This document shows positions 41,925 through 50,877 of a stretch of DNA of 63,382 nucleotides, piece after piece. Origin of the DNA: Mycolicibacterium agri (GTDB taxonomy: Bacteria > Actinomycetota > Actinomycetes > Mycobacteriales > Mycobacteriaceae); contig NZ_PDCP01000035.1 of NCBI RefSeq assembly GCF_002553505.1, positions 1 to 63,382 of the forward strand. Direction: 5' to 3'. A program made the translations under genes and the position numbers. The first letter of the stretch is position 1. Each line of letters starts with the position of its first letter. Below the pieces are notes generated by a model. It was not told the origin of the DNA, searched no databases, and saw only the letters and a list, made by a program, of their open reading frames with translations.

Positions 41925-44402
41925 ATGCCAAGCAAGACCGCTGCGCGCTCTGGAGGCCGTTCTAGCAGGTCAAAGGTCGGATCACGGTCCCGCGGCACCC
42001 GACCTGCCCCGCGCCGGAAGCCGGCCAAACGTCGCGCCGCATCGCCGATCCCCGCCGCCGGGCTGGCGATCGGGCGCGGCGCGCGTGCCGGCTGGTTCAT
42101 GTTGGCCCGCGGCGCTGGTTCGACGGCCCGCTCGGTCGGCCGGGCTCGCGACATCGACGCCGGGCACCGCCGCGACGGAATCGCGCTGGCGCTGCTCGGC
42201 CTGGCCGTCATCGTCGCCGCCAGTTCGTGGTTCGACGCGGCACGGCCCGTCGGCGGGTGGATCGACAATTTTGTGCGCACTCTCATCGGCTCGGCGGTCG
42301 TGCTGCTGCCGATCGCGCTCATCGCCATCGCGATGGTGCTGATGCGAAGCGAACCGGATCCCGACGCGCGCCCGCGGTTGGTCCTCGGCGCGGCGATGGT
42401 CAGCCTGCCCGCGCTCGGCCTGTGGCATCTGTGGGCCGGTTCGCCCGCCGATCCGGCCGGCCGCCAGCACGCCGCCGGGTTCGTCGGCTTCGCGATCGGC
42501 GGCCCGCTGTCGGAGGGCTTGACGCAGTGGATCGCTGCGCCTCTGCTCTTCATCGGCGTGCTGTTCGGGGTGCTGCTTGTGACGGGCACGACGATTCGCG
42601 AAGTGCCCGAGACCGTGCGGGCGATGTTCAGCACCCGGATGTGGCGCGACGACGAGGACGAGTACTACGACGACGAGGAGTCGCCGCAGGACACCGACAA
42701 CGAGGACTTCTCCGACGGCTACTACGACGACCCGTCCTACGTCGACGACGAGGCGCAGGCGTGGCCGTCCGGCGCGGCGGCGTTCAATGGCGGCACGCCG
42801 ATGGAGAACTACCCGCTCGACGACGAGGCGCCGACGATTCCCGAGCCGACGCGCGCGTCGCGGCGCAAGAAGCCGAAGCGCGAAATGGCCGTGACCGACC
42901 GCGTGGTGGAGGGCCCGTACCACTTGCCGCCGCTGGATCTGCTGCAGAAGGGCGATCCGCCGAAACGGCGCACCGGCGCGAATGACCGTACGGCAGACGC
43001 GATCACCGAAGTGCTGCAGCAGTTCAAGGTGAATGCCGCCGTCACCGGTTGCACGCGCGGGCCGACCGTCACCCGCTACGAGGTGGAGCTGGGTCCTGGC
43101 GTCAAGGTCGAGAAGATCACCCAGCTGCAGAAGAACATCGCGTATGCGGTTGCGACCGAAAGCGTGCGGATGCTCGCGCCGATCCCCGGCAAGTCCGCCG
43201 TCGGCATCGAGGTGCCCAACACCGACCGCGAGATGGTGCGGCTCGCCGACGTGCTCACCGACCCGACGACGCGCAGCGACCACCACCCGCTGGTGATTGC
43301 ATTGGGCAAAGACATTGAGGGCGAGTACATCTCGTGGAATCTGGCGAAGATGCCGCACCTGCTCGTCGCCGGGTCCACCGGCTCGGGCAAGTCGAGCTTC
43401 GTCAACTCGATGCTGGTGTCTCTGCTGGCGCGCGCCACCCCGGAGGAGGTCAGGATGATCCTGATCGACCCGAAGATGGTGGAACTGACGCCCTACGAAG
43501 GCATTCCGCACCTCATCACACCGATCGTCACGCAGCCGAAGAAGGCCGCCGCGGCGCTGGCCTGGCTGGTCGAGGAGATGGAGCAGCGCTACCAGGACAT
43601 GCAGGCGTCGCGGGTGCGCCACATCGACGACTTCAACACCAAGGTGCGGTCGGGGGAGATCACCACGCCGCTGGGCAGTCAGCGCGAGTACCGCCCCTAC
43701 CCGTACATCGTCGCGATCGTCGACGAGTTGGCCGACCTGATGATGACCGCGCCGCGCGACGTCGAGGACGCGGTCGTGCGGATCACCCAAAAGGCCCGCG
43801 CCGCAGGCATTCACCTGGTGCTGGCCACGCAGCGGCCGTCCGTCGACGTCGTCACGGGTCTGATCAAGACCAACGTGCCGTCGCGGTTGGCGTTCGCGAC
43901 GTCGTCGCTGACCGACAGCCGGGTCATCCTCGACCAGCAGGGCGCCGAGAAGCTGATCGGCATGGGTGACGGGCTGTTCATTCCGATGGGCGCCAACAAG
44001 CCGATCCGGCTGCAGGGTGCATACGTCTCCGACGACGAGATCCACGCCGTCGTCACCGCGTGCAAGGAGCAGGCCGAGCCCGACTACACCGAGGGCGTCA
44101 CGGCCGCCAAGCCGAACAGCGAGCGCACCGACGTCGACCCCGACATCGGCGACGACATGGACGTCTTCCTGCAGGCCGTGGAGCTGGTGGTGTCCAGCCA
44201 GTTCGGCTCGACGTCGATGCTGCAGCGCAAGCTGCGGGTCGGCTTCGCAAAAGCCGGTCGGCTGATGGATCTGATGGAGACCCGCGGAATCGTCGGGCCC
44301 AGCGAGGGCTCCAAGGCGCGTGAGGTGTTGGTCAAGCCCGACGAATTGGCCGCGACGATCGCGTCGATCCGCGGCAGCTCCTCCGGTGGCGACGACGACT
44401 GA
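41925..44402 (+). CDS. ftsK: DNA translocase FtsK
   Basis: 825 residues. Basic N-terminus, four membrane spans (about 75-220), an acidic linker rich in D/E/Y (residues 245-310), then a RecA-like motor with Walker A AGSTGSGKSSF and Walker B VAIVDELADLMM. The C-terminal gamma winged helix is QRKLRVGFAKAGRLMDLME. It pumps chromosome ends through the division septum. ATG at 41925 matches the mycobacterial start; an upstream GTG at 41871 is in frame. Confidence 0.95.
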   Translation: MPSKTAARSGGRSSRSKVGSRSRGTRPAPRRKPAKRRAASPIPAAGLAIGRGARAGWFMLARGAGSTARSVGRARDIDAGHRRDGIALALLGLAVIVAASSWFDAARPVGGWIDNFVRTLIGSAVVLLPIALIAIAMVLMRSEPDPDARPRLVLGAAMVSLPALGLWHLWAGSPADPAGRQHAAGFVGFAIGGPLSEGLTQWIAAPLLFIGVLFGVLLVTGTTIREVPETVRAMFSTRMWRDDEDEYYDDEESPQDTDNEDFSDGYYDDPSYVDDEAQAWPSGAAAFNGGTPMENYPLDDEAPTIPEPTRASRRKKPKREMAVTDRVVEGPYHLPPLDLLQKGDPPKRRTGANDRTADAITEVLQQFKVNAAVTGCTRGPTVTRYEVELGPGVKVEKITQLQKNIAYAVATESVRMLAPIPGKSAVGIEVPNTDREMVRLADVLTDPTTRSDHHPLVIALGKDIEGEYISWNLAKMPHLLVAGSTGSGKSSFVNSMLVSLLARATPEEVRMILIDPKMVELTPYEGIPHLITPIVTQPKKAAAALAWLVEEMEQRYQDMQASRVRHIDDFNTKVRSGEITTPLGSQREYRPYPYIVAIVDELADLMMTAPRDVEDAVVRITQKARAAGIHLVLATQRPSVDVVTGLIKTNVPSRLAFATSSLTDSRVILDQQGAEKLIGMGDGLFIPMGANKPIRLQGAYVSDDEIHAVVTACKEQAEPDYTEGVTAAKPNSERTDVDPDIGDDMDVFLQAVELVVSSQFGSTSMLQRKLRVGFAKAGRLMDLMETRGIVGPSEGSKAREVLVKPDELAATIASIRGSSSGGDDD

Positions 44403-44423
44403 GACGACTGGCCCGACTTACCC

Positions 44424-44482
44424 GCCGAACGTGAAGCCTCTGCGAGTTTTCGGGCAAAATTTCGCAATTTCTGCACGCTGGG
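44424..44482. repeat. dispersed hairpin element, copy B
   Basis: The left arm, starting GCCGAACGTGAAGCCTCTGC, matches copy A at 2615 in 24 of 26 positions. The right arm (ending near 44482) is a weaker complement than in copy A. It lies in the 238-bp gap between convergent ftsK and argA. Nothing else is seen in that gap. Confidence 0.55.
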
Positions 44483-44640
44483 CGAGCGGGCGGCGACGGG
44501 GACGAGTAGCGCCCGGCCGAGCGACCAGTAGCGCCCCACTGAACGACATAGCGCCCCCGCCTGAGCACCGAGACCGACAAAATGGCGCGCGCCACTCGCA
44601 CTTTTGCGCCCAAACGTTGGTTTCGGCGTAATGGGAGCCG

Positions 44641-45162
44641 TCAGAGGGTCAGGAGCATGCGGGTGTTGCCGAGGATATTCGGCTTGACGTAGGAGAGGTC
44701 GAGGAACTCGGCGACGCCGGTGTCATAGGAACGGCACATCTCCTCGTAGACCTCCGCCGTGACCGGCGTGCCTTCGATCTCGGTGAACCCGTGCTTGCTG
44801 AAGAACTCGGTCTCGAAGGTGAGCACGAAAATGCGCTGCAGGTGCAGTTCGCGCGCGGTGTCCAGCAGCCGGTCGACGATCAGGTGCCCGACGCCCTGGC
44901 CCTTCACCGACGGATGCACCGCGACGGTGCGCACCTCGCCGAGATCGGCCCACAGCACGTGCAGCGCGCCGCAGCCGATCAGCCTGCCGTCGCGTTCGGC
45001 GACCCAGAACTCCTGCACGGCCTCATACAGCGTCACAAGGTTTTTCTCGAGCAGGATGCGCCCGGCATAGATGTCGACGAGTTCCTTGATGCCCGGCACA
45101 TCCGAGGTGCGGGCGCGGCGCACCACCAGCCCGTCAGCCCGCGAAGAGCCCTCCTGGTCCAC
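44641..45162 (-). CDS. argA: amino-acid N-acetyltransferase (Rv2747-like)
   Basis: 173 residues of the GNAT fold: VVRRARTSDVPGIKELVD, VHPSVKGQGVGHLIVDRLL (the acetyl-CoA loop) and FFSKHGFTEIEGTPV. Rv2747 acetylates glutamate, or preferentially glutamine, for arginine synthesis and serves as an unusual single-domain NAGS. GTG at 45162 is a best guess with no strong ribosome site. It is divergent from pgsA3. Confidence 0.88.
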   Translation of the reverse strand: MDQEGSSRADGLVVRRARTSDVPGIKELVDIYAGRILLEKNLVTLYEAVQEFWVAERDGRLIGCGALHVLWADLGEVRTVAVHPSVKGQGVGHLIVDRLLDTARELHLQRIFVLTFETEFFSKHGFTEIEGTPVTAEVYEEMCRSYDTGVAEFLDLSYVKPNILGNTRMLLTL

Positions 45163-45204
45163 AGGAGCGAGGGTATCGGCAGGTGCAACCGATATTCTGT
45201 TGCG

Positions 45205-45801
45205 GTGTCGGGCCAACCTCATACCGATCCGGTGATTCCTCGCGCGAAGGTCGCGAACATCGCCAACGTCCTCACCGGATTGCGGTTGGTCCTCGTTCCC
45301 GTTTTCCTGATCGCGTTGTTTGCCGGCGACGGCCACGAAACGCCATGGCGCGTCCTTGCTTTCATCATCTTCGCGGTCGCGGTCATCACCGACCGGTTCG
45401 ACGGTGCGCTGGCCCGCAGCTACGGAATCGAAACCGATTTCGGTCGCCTGGCCGACCCGATCGCCGACAAGACGCTGGTTGGCGCCGCGCTGATCGGTCT
45501 GGCGATGCTCGGCGACCTGCCGTGGTGGGTGACGATCGTCATCATGGGCCGCGAGGTCGGCATCACCGCCTTGCGCTTCGCGGTGCTGCGCCACGGCGTC
45601 ATCCCGGCCAGTCGCGGCGGAAAGCTCAAAGCCCTCGTCCAGGCGGTGGCGATCGGGCTGTTCGTGCTGCCGCTGTCCGGGCCGTGGCTGACCGGCGCCT
45701 GGGTGGTGATGTGGATCGCGGTCGCGCTGACCGTGCTCACCGGCATCGACTACGTGGCCAGCGCGATCCGCGATTCGCGCGGTCGCCTCGCTGGTCAGTG
45801 A
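45205..45801 (+). CDS. pgsA3: CDP-alcohol phosphatidyltransferase PgsA3
   Basis: 198 residues, with five to six membrane spans and the CDP-OH motif DGALARSYGIETDFGRLADPIAD (D-G-x2-A-R-x8-G-x3-D-x3-D; written in full it is 23 residues, and only the key ones matter). It likely makes phosphatidylglycerol phosphate or cardiolipin. GTG at 45205. The order pgsA3-clgR-pspA is conserved in mycobacteria. Confidence 0.93.
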   Translation: MSGQPHTDPVIPRAKVANIANVLTGLRLVLVPVFLIALFAGDGHETPWRVLAFIIFAVAVITDRFDGALARSYGIETDFGRLADPIADKTLVGAALIGLAMLGDLPWWVTIVIMGREVGITALRFAVLRHGVIPASRGGKLKALVQAVAIGLFVLPLSGPWLTGAWVVMWIAVALTVLTGIDYVASAIRDSRGRLAGQ

Positions 45802-45859
45802 CCTTCGCCGGCCCTCGGCGGCTTCCGCGGGCTTTGATCTGAGCTAATTGCCGCCGAAC

Positions 45860-45888
45860 GGGAACCATCTCGGCGGTCCGTGGCGTTG
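45860..45888 (+). promoter_or_regulatory. SigE/SigH-like promoter of clgR
   Basis: GGGAAC at 45860-45865 and CGTTG at 45884-45888, 18 bp apart, fit the mycobacterial extracytoplasmic sigma consensus (GGAAC / CGTT). The -10 box is 31 bp before the clgR start codon. In M. tuberculosis clgR and the following gene are in the SigE regulon, so SigE is the likelier factor. Confidence 0.7.
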
Positions 45889-45919
45889 CTCTAATACCAG
45901 CCAATTGAAGGAGAGCACG

Positions 45920-46246
45920 ATGGCGACATTGCTGCGCGAGGTGATCGGCGACGTGCTGCGTCGTGCCCGCATCGACCAGGGCCGCACCCTGCGTGAGGTC
46001 TCCGACGCCGCGCGGGTCAGCCTGGGCTACCTGTCGGAGGTGGAACGCGGCCGCAAGGAGGCGTCGAGCGAACTGCTCAGCGCGATCTGCGGCGCCCTTG
46101 ACATTCCGCTCTCACGGGTGCTGGCCGACGCCGGTGACGAGATGGCGCAGGAGGAGCTTCGGGAGTTCGCCCGCGAAGGCGCGGCGAATATCGACGAGAC
46201 CACCAAGGTCGTCATCCCGCACGAGGTCTCGATGGCGGTCGCGTAG
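45920..46246 (+). CDS. clgR: XRE-family regulator ClgR
   Basis: 108 residues. A helix-turn-helix of the Cro/C1 type (RTLREVSDAARVSLGYLSEVERGRKEASSELL, in two halves about residues 20-50). It activates clp protease genes and its own operon with pspA under envelope stress. ATG at 45920 has AAGGAGAG upstream. A short C-terminal tail ends MAVA; in M. tuberculosis ClgR is degraded by Clp through its hydrophobic end. Confidence 0.94.
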   Translation: MATLLREVIGDVLRRARIDQGRTLREVSDAARVSLGYLSEVERGRKEASSELLSAICGALDIPLSRVLADAGDEMAQEELREFAREGAANIDETTKVVIPHEVSMAVA

Positions 46247-46326
46247 CTGTTCTGGTCTGCGTGAAACCGATAGGTTGGCAGTAGTCACCTGCAAGCAGAT
46301 CCAGACAACGAAGGCGGAATGAACCC

Positions 46327-47142
46327 ATGGCCAATCCGTTCGTCAAGGCGTGGCGCTACCTGATGGCGCTGTTCAGCTCGAAGGTTGACGAATACGCCGA
46401 CCCGAAGGTGCAGATTCAGCAGGCGATCGAGGAGGCCCAGCGCCAGCACCAGGCGCTGACGCAGCAGGCCGCCCAGGTGATCGGCAACCAGCGTCAGCTG
46501 GAGATGCGGCTCAACCGCCAGCTCGCCGATATCGAAAAGCTGCAGGTCAACGTCCGCCAGGCGCTGACGCTGGCCGATCAGGCCACCGCGGCCGGCGACG
46601 CGGCCAAGGCCACCGAATACAACAACGCCGCCGAGGCCTTCGCCGCGCAGCTGGTGACCGCCGAGCAGAGCGTCGAAGACCTCAAGGGCCTCCACGACCA
46701 GGCACTGCAGGCCGCCAGCCAGGCGAAGAAGGCCGTCGAGCAGAACGCCATGATGCTGCAGCAGAAGATCGCCGAGCGCACCAAGCTGCTCAGCCAGCTG
46801 GAGCAGGCCAAGATGCAGGAACAGGTCAGCGCGTCGCTGCAGTCGATGAGCGAACTGGCCGCTCCCGGCAACACCCCGAGCCTCGACGAGGTGCGCCAGA
46901 AGATCGAACGCCGCTACGCCAACGCGATGGGCGCGGCCGAGCTGGCGCAGAACTCGGTGCAGGGCCGGATGATGGAGGTCCAGCAGGCCAGCGTGCAGAT
47001 GGCGGGCCACTCGCGGCTCGAGCAGATCCGCGCCTCGATGCGCGGCGAGGCGCTGCCGTCGGGCGACGCGCAGGGTACCGGCGCTCCGGCTACCCCCGCG
47101 TCGACGCCCGAGGCGACACCCGAGAAGCCGCTCGGCCAATAG
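46327..47142 (+). CDS. pspA: PspA/35-kDa envelope-stress protein
   Basis: 271 residues, almost entirely long coiled coil (about 25-220), beginning MANPFVKAWRYLMALFSSKVDEYADP, the amphipathic membrane-binding helix of PspA/IM30 proteins. The C-terminal 40 residues are Ala/Pro/Thr-rich. It is the counterpart of Rv2744c. It stabilises the membrane under stress and binds ClgR in M. tuberculosis. Second gene of the clgR operon. Confidence 0.94.
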   Translation: MANPFVKAWRYLMALFSSKVDEYADPKVQIQQAIEEAQRQHQALTQQAAQVIGNQRQLEMRLNRQLADIEKLQVNVRQALTLADQATAAGDAAKATEYNNAAEAFAAQLVTAEQSVEDLKGLHDQALQAASQAKKAVEQNAMMLQQKIAERTKLLSQLEQAKMQEQVSASLQSMSELAAPGNTPSLDEVRQKIERRYANAMGAAELAQNSVQGRMMEVQQASVQMAGHSRLEQIRASMRGEALPSGDAQGTGAPATPASTPEATPEKPLGQ

Positions 47143-47202
47143 GCCAACAGGACTCAATAGAACCCAATAGCCCGTCGTGGGATTGGCGGACGAGGATTGG
47201 CA

Positions 47203-48027
47203 GTGAAACAGCGTTCGACAACTAGCAGACCGGAAGCGTGGCGGTCGCTGATGCAACGCGGAATCGACACGGCCGCCGAGTTCTCCGATGTCCTGGCGCA
47301 GAAGCTCAACGCCGTCGCCGATCCCCGCGCGAAGCTGCTGCGCAAGCGCAAATGGGCGCTTCGGCTGGCGTTGTTCTTCACCGGCGCATGCATCTTCTTC
47401 GTCTTTGTGACGGGTGTGCTCGCATCGTGGAGCACGCCGGTGTGGGCGCTGCTCATCCCCGCGCCGATCGCTGTCGGTGCGGGTTTCCTGGCCACGCTGG
47501 CGTTTTTGCGCTACCGCTGGCTACGCAAGGAGCCGTTGCCGCCGCCGCGGTCGCGGGCCACCCGTAAGCTGCCGCCGTGGGGCTCGGCGGCCCGGCAGCC
47601 GATGGCCGCGCTGGCGGCCTCCGAACGTGGGTTGTTCTCGCTGATCAGCGTGATGGAGCGGGGCAAGATGCTGCCCCAGGATGAGCTGCGGGAACTGGTC
47701 GCGGTCGCGAATCAGTCCGCGGCGACCATGGCGGCGACGGCCGCGGAGGTGGTGTCGATGGAGCGGGCGATCGCCAATGCTCCGCAATCGCGGTCCCACC
47801 TGGCGCCGACCATCAGCGCGTTCACCGCCCAACTCGAGAACGGCGCCCGCCAGTACAACGACATGGTCACCGCCGCAGCGCAATTGGTGTCGGCGGCCAA
47901 CAACGGCCCGATGTCGAGTTCGCCGATGTCGCAGCGGCGCTACCGCGACGAGCTGGTCAACGCCACCGACCGGCTCACCGGGTGGGCGCAGGCGTTCGAC
48001 GAGCTCGGCCAGCTCAAGCGCGCGTAG
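47203..48027 (+). CDS. pspM: membrane protein PspM (Rv2743c-like)
   Basis: 274 residues. Two adjacent membrane spans (about 52-72 and 78-100), then a cytoplasmic helical domain. Rv2743c was named PspM and forms a ClgR-PspA-PspM-PspN system. GTG at 47203 is preceded by GAGGA; a TTG at 47197 is also in frame. No pspN-like gene follows: the next gene is on the other strand. Confidence 0.82.
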   Translation: MKQRSTTSRPEAWRSLMQRGIDTAAEFSDVLAQKLNAVADPRAKLLRKRKWALRLALFFTGACIFFVFVTGVLASWSTPVWALLIPAPIAVGAGFLATLAFLRYRWLRKEPLPPPRSRATRKLPPWGSAARQPMAALAASERGLFSLISVMERGKMLPQDELRELVAVANQSAATMAATAAEVVSMERAIANAPQSRSHLAPTISAFTAQLENGARQYNDMVTAAAQLVSAANNGPMSSSPMSQRRYRDELVNATDRLTGWAQAFDELGQLKRA

Positions 48028-48471
48028 TCACATCGTTGGGCGCAGTGACGGGATGACCATCCCGATGAGCCCGCGCAGCGGCGCCTTGACGAAGAAGTCG
48101 AATCCGTCGAAATAGTCCCGCCACAACGTGATTCGCCCGGCGTGCACCTCGAACACGCCGACCACCCAGAACTGCACCCGCAGCGGCCCGAAGATCAGCG
48201 CGTCGGTGCGCTCGGTGAACACCACGTTGCCCTCGGCGGCGACGCGGTGGAACTTCACCTCGAAGCCGACCTTGCCCGCACCGCGGCGGAACAGCTTCAC
48301 GATCCGCTGGCGGCCGCGCATCGTCGTGTAGCCGAAATTCTGGTACAGCACGTTGTCGGCCAGCTGGGCGTCCACGGTGTCGTAGTCCTCGTCCTGCATG
48401 GCGTACAGGAACGTCTCGACCGTGCGTGCGTTGGCAGTGGTGTCCACTTCGGAAGCCGTCATGGCGCTCAA
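48028..48471 (-). CDS. ephG: limonene-epoxide-hydrolase-fold protein EphG
   Basis: 147 residues with the NTF2-like fold. The catalytic Arg-Asp-Asp set of limonene epoxide hydrolases maps to ERTDALIF and to WRDYFDGFD. The sequence resembles Rv2740 (EphG), whose crystal structure shows an epoxide hydrolase accepting bulky, sterol-like substrates. Cytoplasmic. It is convergent with pspM, with no gap. Confidence 0.9.
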   Translation of the reverse strand: MSAMTASEVDTTANARTVETFLYAMQDEDYDTVDAQLADNVLYQNFGYTTMRGRQRIVKLFRRGAGKVGFEVKFHRVAAEGNVVFTERTDALIFGPLRVQFWVVGVFEVHAGRITLWRDYFDGFDFFVKAPLRGLIGMVIPSLRPTM

Positions 48472-48504
48472 GCGTAGTGGTGGGGGTTATGGCAGGGTAG
48501 CCGC

Positions 48505-49677
48505 ATGCGCGTCGCGGTGGTCGCCGGTCCCGATCCCGGGCACGCCTTTCCCGCGCTCGCCCTGTGCCGCCGATTCGTCGCTGCCGGCGACACGGCGACG
48601 TTGTTGACCGGCACCGAATGGCTGGACACCGCCCGCGCGGCCGGGGTGGATGCGGTCGAGCTGATCGGGCTTGACCCGACCGAGCTCGACGACGACACCG
48701 ACGCGGGCGCCAAGATCCATCAGCGCGCCGGGCGCATGGCGGTGCTCAATGTGCCGGTGCTGCGGGACCTCGCGCCGGATCTGGTGGTTTCCGATGTGAT
48801 CACCGCCTGCGGCGGGCTGGCCGCCGAACTGCTGGGCATCCCGTGGATCGAGCTGAACCCGGCACCGCTGTACCGGCCGTCGAAGGGGTTGCCGCCGCTG
48901 GGCAGCGGCCTTGCTCCGGGGGTGGGCATTCGCGGGCGGCTGCGCGATGCGATCATGCGGGCGATGACGGCGCGCTCCTGGCGCGAGGGCATCCGGCAGC
49001 GCTCGGCTGTGCGGGTTCAAATCGGTTTGCCCGCAACCGATCCCGGCCCGCTGCGTCGACTCATCGCCACGTTACCCGCGCTCGAGGTGCCGCGGCCGGA
49101 CTGGCCCGAGGAGGCGGTCGTCGTCGGCCCGTTGCATTTCGAGCCCACCGACGCGGTGCTCGAGATTCCGCCGGGTGACGGGCCGGTCATCGTGGTGGCG
49201 CCGTCGACGGCGGTCACCGGCACCCGCGGCCTGACCGAGATCGCGCTTGAAACACTGCGGCCAGGTGAGGTGCTGCCCGAGGGGTCGCGGGTGGTGGTGT
49301 CCCGGCTGTCGGGTGCCGACTTCGAGGTGCCGCCGTGGGCCGTGGTCGGCCTCGGCCGCCAGGACGAACTGCTGTCCCACGCCGATCTGGTGATCTGCGG
49401 CGGCGGGCACGGCATGGTGTCGAAGACGCTGCTGGCCGGGGTGCCGATGGTGGTGGTGCCCGGCGGCGGCGACCAGTGGGAGATCGCGAACCGCCTTGTG
49501 CGCCAAGGCAGTGCGCGACTCATCCGGCCACTGGAGCCCGCCGCGCTGGCCGAGGCCGTCATTGATGTGCTGGCCGCGCCGCGCTACGCCGAGGCCGCCA
49601 AGCGGGCCGGGGCAAGCGTCGCCGACGTGGCAGACCCGGTGCGGGTGTGCCACGACGCGATGAAGACGCTGGCCTAG
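48505..49677 (+). CDS. GT-B glycosyltransferase (Rv2739c-like)
   Basis: 390 residues. It opens VAVVAGPDPGHAFPALALCRRF and has a C-terminal nucleotide-sugar motif SHADLVICGGGHGMVSKTLLAGVPMVVVPGGGDQWE (key residues GGGHG and GGGDQWEIANR), as in the UDP-glucuronosyltransferase-like family. Acceptor and sugar unknown. It is syntenic with the alanine-rich transferase Rv2739c. It is divergent from ephG. Confidence 0.88.
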   Translation: MRVAVVAGPDPGHAFPALALCRRFVAAGDTATLLTGTEWLDTARAAGVDAVELIGLDPTELDDDTDAGAKIHQRAGRMAVLNVPVLRDLAPDLVVSDVITACGGLAAELLGIPWIELNPAPLYRPSKGLPPLGSGLAPGVGIRGRLRDAIMRAMTARSWREGIRQRSAVRVQIGLPATDPGPLRRLIATLPALEVPRPDWPEEAVVVGPLHFEPTDAVLEIPPGDGPVIVVAPSTAVTGTRGLTEIALETLRPGEVLPEGSRVVVSRLSGADFEVPPWAVVGLGRQDELLSHADLVICGGGHGMVSKTLLAGVPMVVVPGGGDQWEIANRLVRQGSARLIRPLEPAALAEAVIDVLAAPRYAEAAKRAGASVADVADPVRVCHDAMKTLA

Positions 49678-49688
49678 GTGTTGCGGGC

Positions 49689-50246
49689 CTAGGTGTTGCG
49701 GCCGCTCAGCGCGTCCCGCAGGCGGTCGATCAACCCGACTCCCGGGCCGAGAATCTTGTTGCCCGGCGGCGTATCCGGCGCCATCGGATGCGGCCGCGTC
49801 GGCGCCATCTTCTTGGCGGCCTCGAACTTGCTGCCGAGCTCGCCGAGCTCATCGGCGTCGCACGCGTCGTGCAGCTTGGGCAGCAGTTCGCCTTCCTCGT
49901 CCTCGATGTGGTGGCGGATGTCGTCGATCAACTTGCCGACCAGCTTGTCGAATTCCGGGCCCTCGTCGTCGGTCTTCTCGATGGCTTTCATGATCTCTTC
50001 GGCCTCGGCGTGCTCGTGTAGCTCGTGGTCGGCGATCTTGTCGCCGTCGGGCAGCACGCGCCGCGCGGCGGGATAGAGATACATCTCTTCGCCGACGGAA
50101 TGGCGCACCAGGCCGGTGATCACATGCTCGGCGAGCGCACGCCGGGTGTCGGGATCGGTAGTGCTTTCGAGCTCCTTGAACACGGCCTCGAATTCGCGGT
50201 GGTCGGCGACGATGTCGTCGATGATGCTTTTCTGCTGTGTGGTCAC
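49689..50246 (-). CDS. hemerythrin-like (HHE) domain protein
   Basis: 185 residues. Helical bundle with the di-iron ligands VADHREF, RHSVGEEMYLYP, DHELHEHAEAEE and HHIEDEEGELLP. A basic tail follows. Such mycobacterial proteins are linked to oxygen, NO or peroxide responses; the role here is inferred. ATG at 50246. It sits just beside the hydrogenase block, convergent with the glycosyltransferase. Confidence 0.9.
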   Translation of the reverse strand: MTTQQKSIIDDIVADHREFEAVFKELESTTDPDTRRALAEHVITGLVRHSVGEEMYLYPAARRVLPDGDKIADHELHEHAEAEEIMKAIEKTDDEGPEFDKLVGKLIDDIRHHIEDEEGELLPKLHDACDADELGELGSKFEAAKKMAPTRPHPMAPDTPPGNKILGPGVGLIDRLRDALSGRNT

Positions 50247-50339
50247 TTTGCTTCCCTCGGGCTGTCAGGTGCAGTTGCCCCGATTGAGTACCCCGGCTGT
50301 GGGCCGTGACACAGCGCGGCCTCGCGTACGTTTGGTCGC

Positions 50340-50534
50340 GTGCGGTTGACCGAATTCAATGAACTCGTCGAGAACCAATTCGGCCCGGCGCGCGCACAGT
50401 CGCTGCTGTTGGATCACGTGTTGACCGGCTTGGGCGGGCGCACGGCCGCGCAGGCCATCGAGGACGGCGTGGACCCGCGCGACGTCTGGCGGGCGCTGTG
50501 CGCCGATTTCGACGTCCCGCGCGATCAGTGGTGA
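50340..50534 (+). CDS. DUF3046 family protein
   Basis: 64 residues beginning VRLTEFNELVENQFGPARAQ with the characteristic end DVWRALCADFDVPRDQW, matching DUF3046 (Rv2738c). The family is small, helical and of unknown function, and in mycobacteria lies next to recA. Here recA does not follow; the hydrogenase genes begin instead. Start GTG at 50340. Confidence 0.9.
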   Translation: MRLTEFNELVENQFGPARAQSLLLDHVLTGLGGRTAAQAIEDGVDPRDVWRALCADFDVPRDQW

Positions 50535-50551
50535 CCGGCAGTCGTGACGGG

Positions 50552-50794
50552 CTAAGAGTCGGCTTGCGTCTTGCGGCCTTCGTAGGGCGGGACGGCCGGT
50601 TCGACGTCGCGGGGCGGTTCGTTGGTCATCGTGGTGTCGAAGTCTTCGCTACCCTCTTCGCCGTAGCCGGGCACCGATTCGTCGCCCTTCAACGCGCCCG
50701 ACGGACGGTCCTCGCCGCCGGACGGCTTGTCTGACCCGGTGTCTCGCGTTCCTGGTGCCGGTTCCCCGGCGAAGCGGTCTTGTGGACTGCTCAT
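50552..50794 (-). CDS. small acidic disordered protein
   Basis: 80 residues, rich in Gly, Pro, Asp, Glu and Ser, with no hydrophobic core (SGGEDRPSGALKGDESVPGY). Probably intrinsically disordered. ATG at 50794 has a good GGAG at 8 bp. No family recognised. It sits between the DUF3046 gene and hypD and need not belong to the hydrogenase operon. Confidence 0.65.
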   Translation of the reverse strand: MSSPQDRFAGEPAPGTRDTGSDKPSGGEDRPSGALKGDESVPGYGEEGSEDFDTTMTNEPPRDVEPAVPPYEGRKTQADS

Positions 50795-50857
50795 GATTAC
50801 TCCTAACCGCCGTCGCACACACCGCGGCGACTGTCACTCGCCTACCCCGGAATTCGT

Positions 50858-50877
50858 CGCGGTAACCGGCTACCGCG
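50858..50877 (-). terminator. hairpin over the hypD stop
   Basis: CGCGGTA (50858-50864) and TACCGCG (50871-50877) form a perfect 7-bp stem with a 6-nt loop; the hypD stop lies inside. There is no T-tract, as is common for mycobacterial terminators. It would end the hydrogenase transcript. Confidence 0.5.

Noticed and set aside
41982..44045. 687-codon open frame antisense to ftsK
   Set aside because: Same artefact; FtsK motifs on the plus strand explain the region completely.
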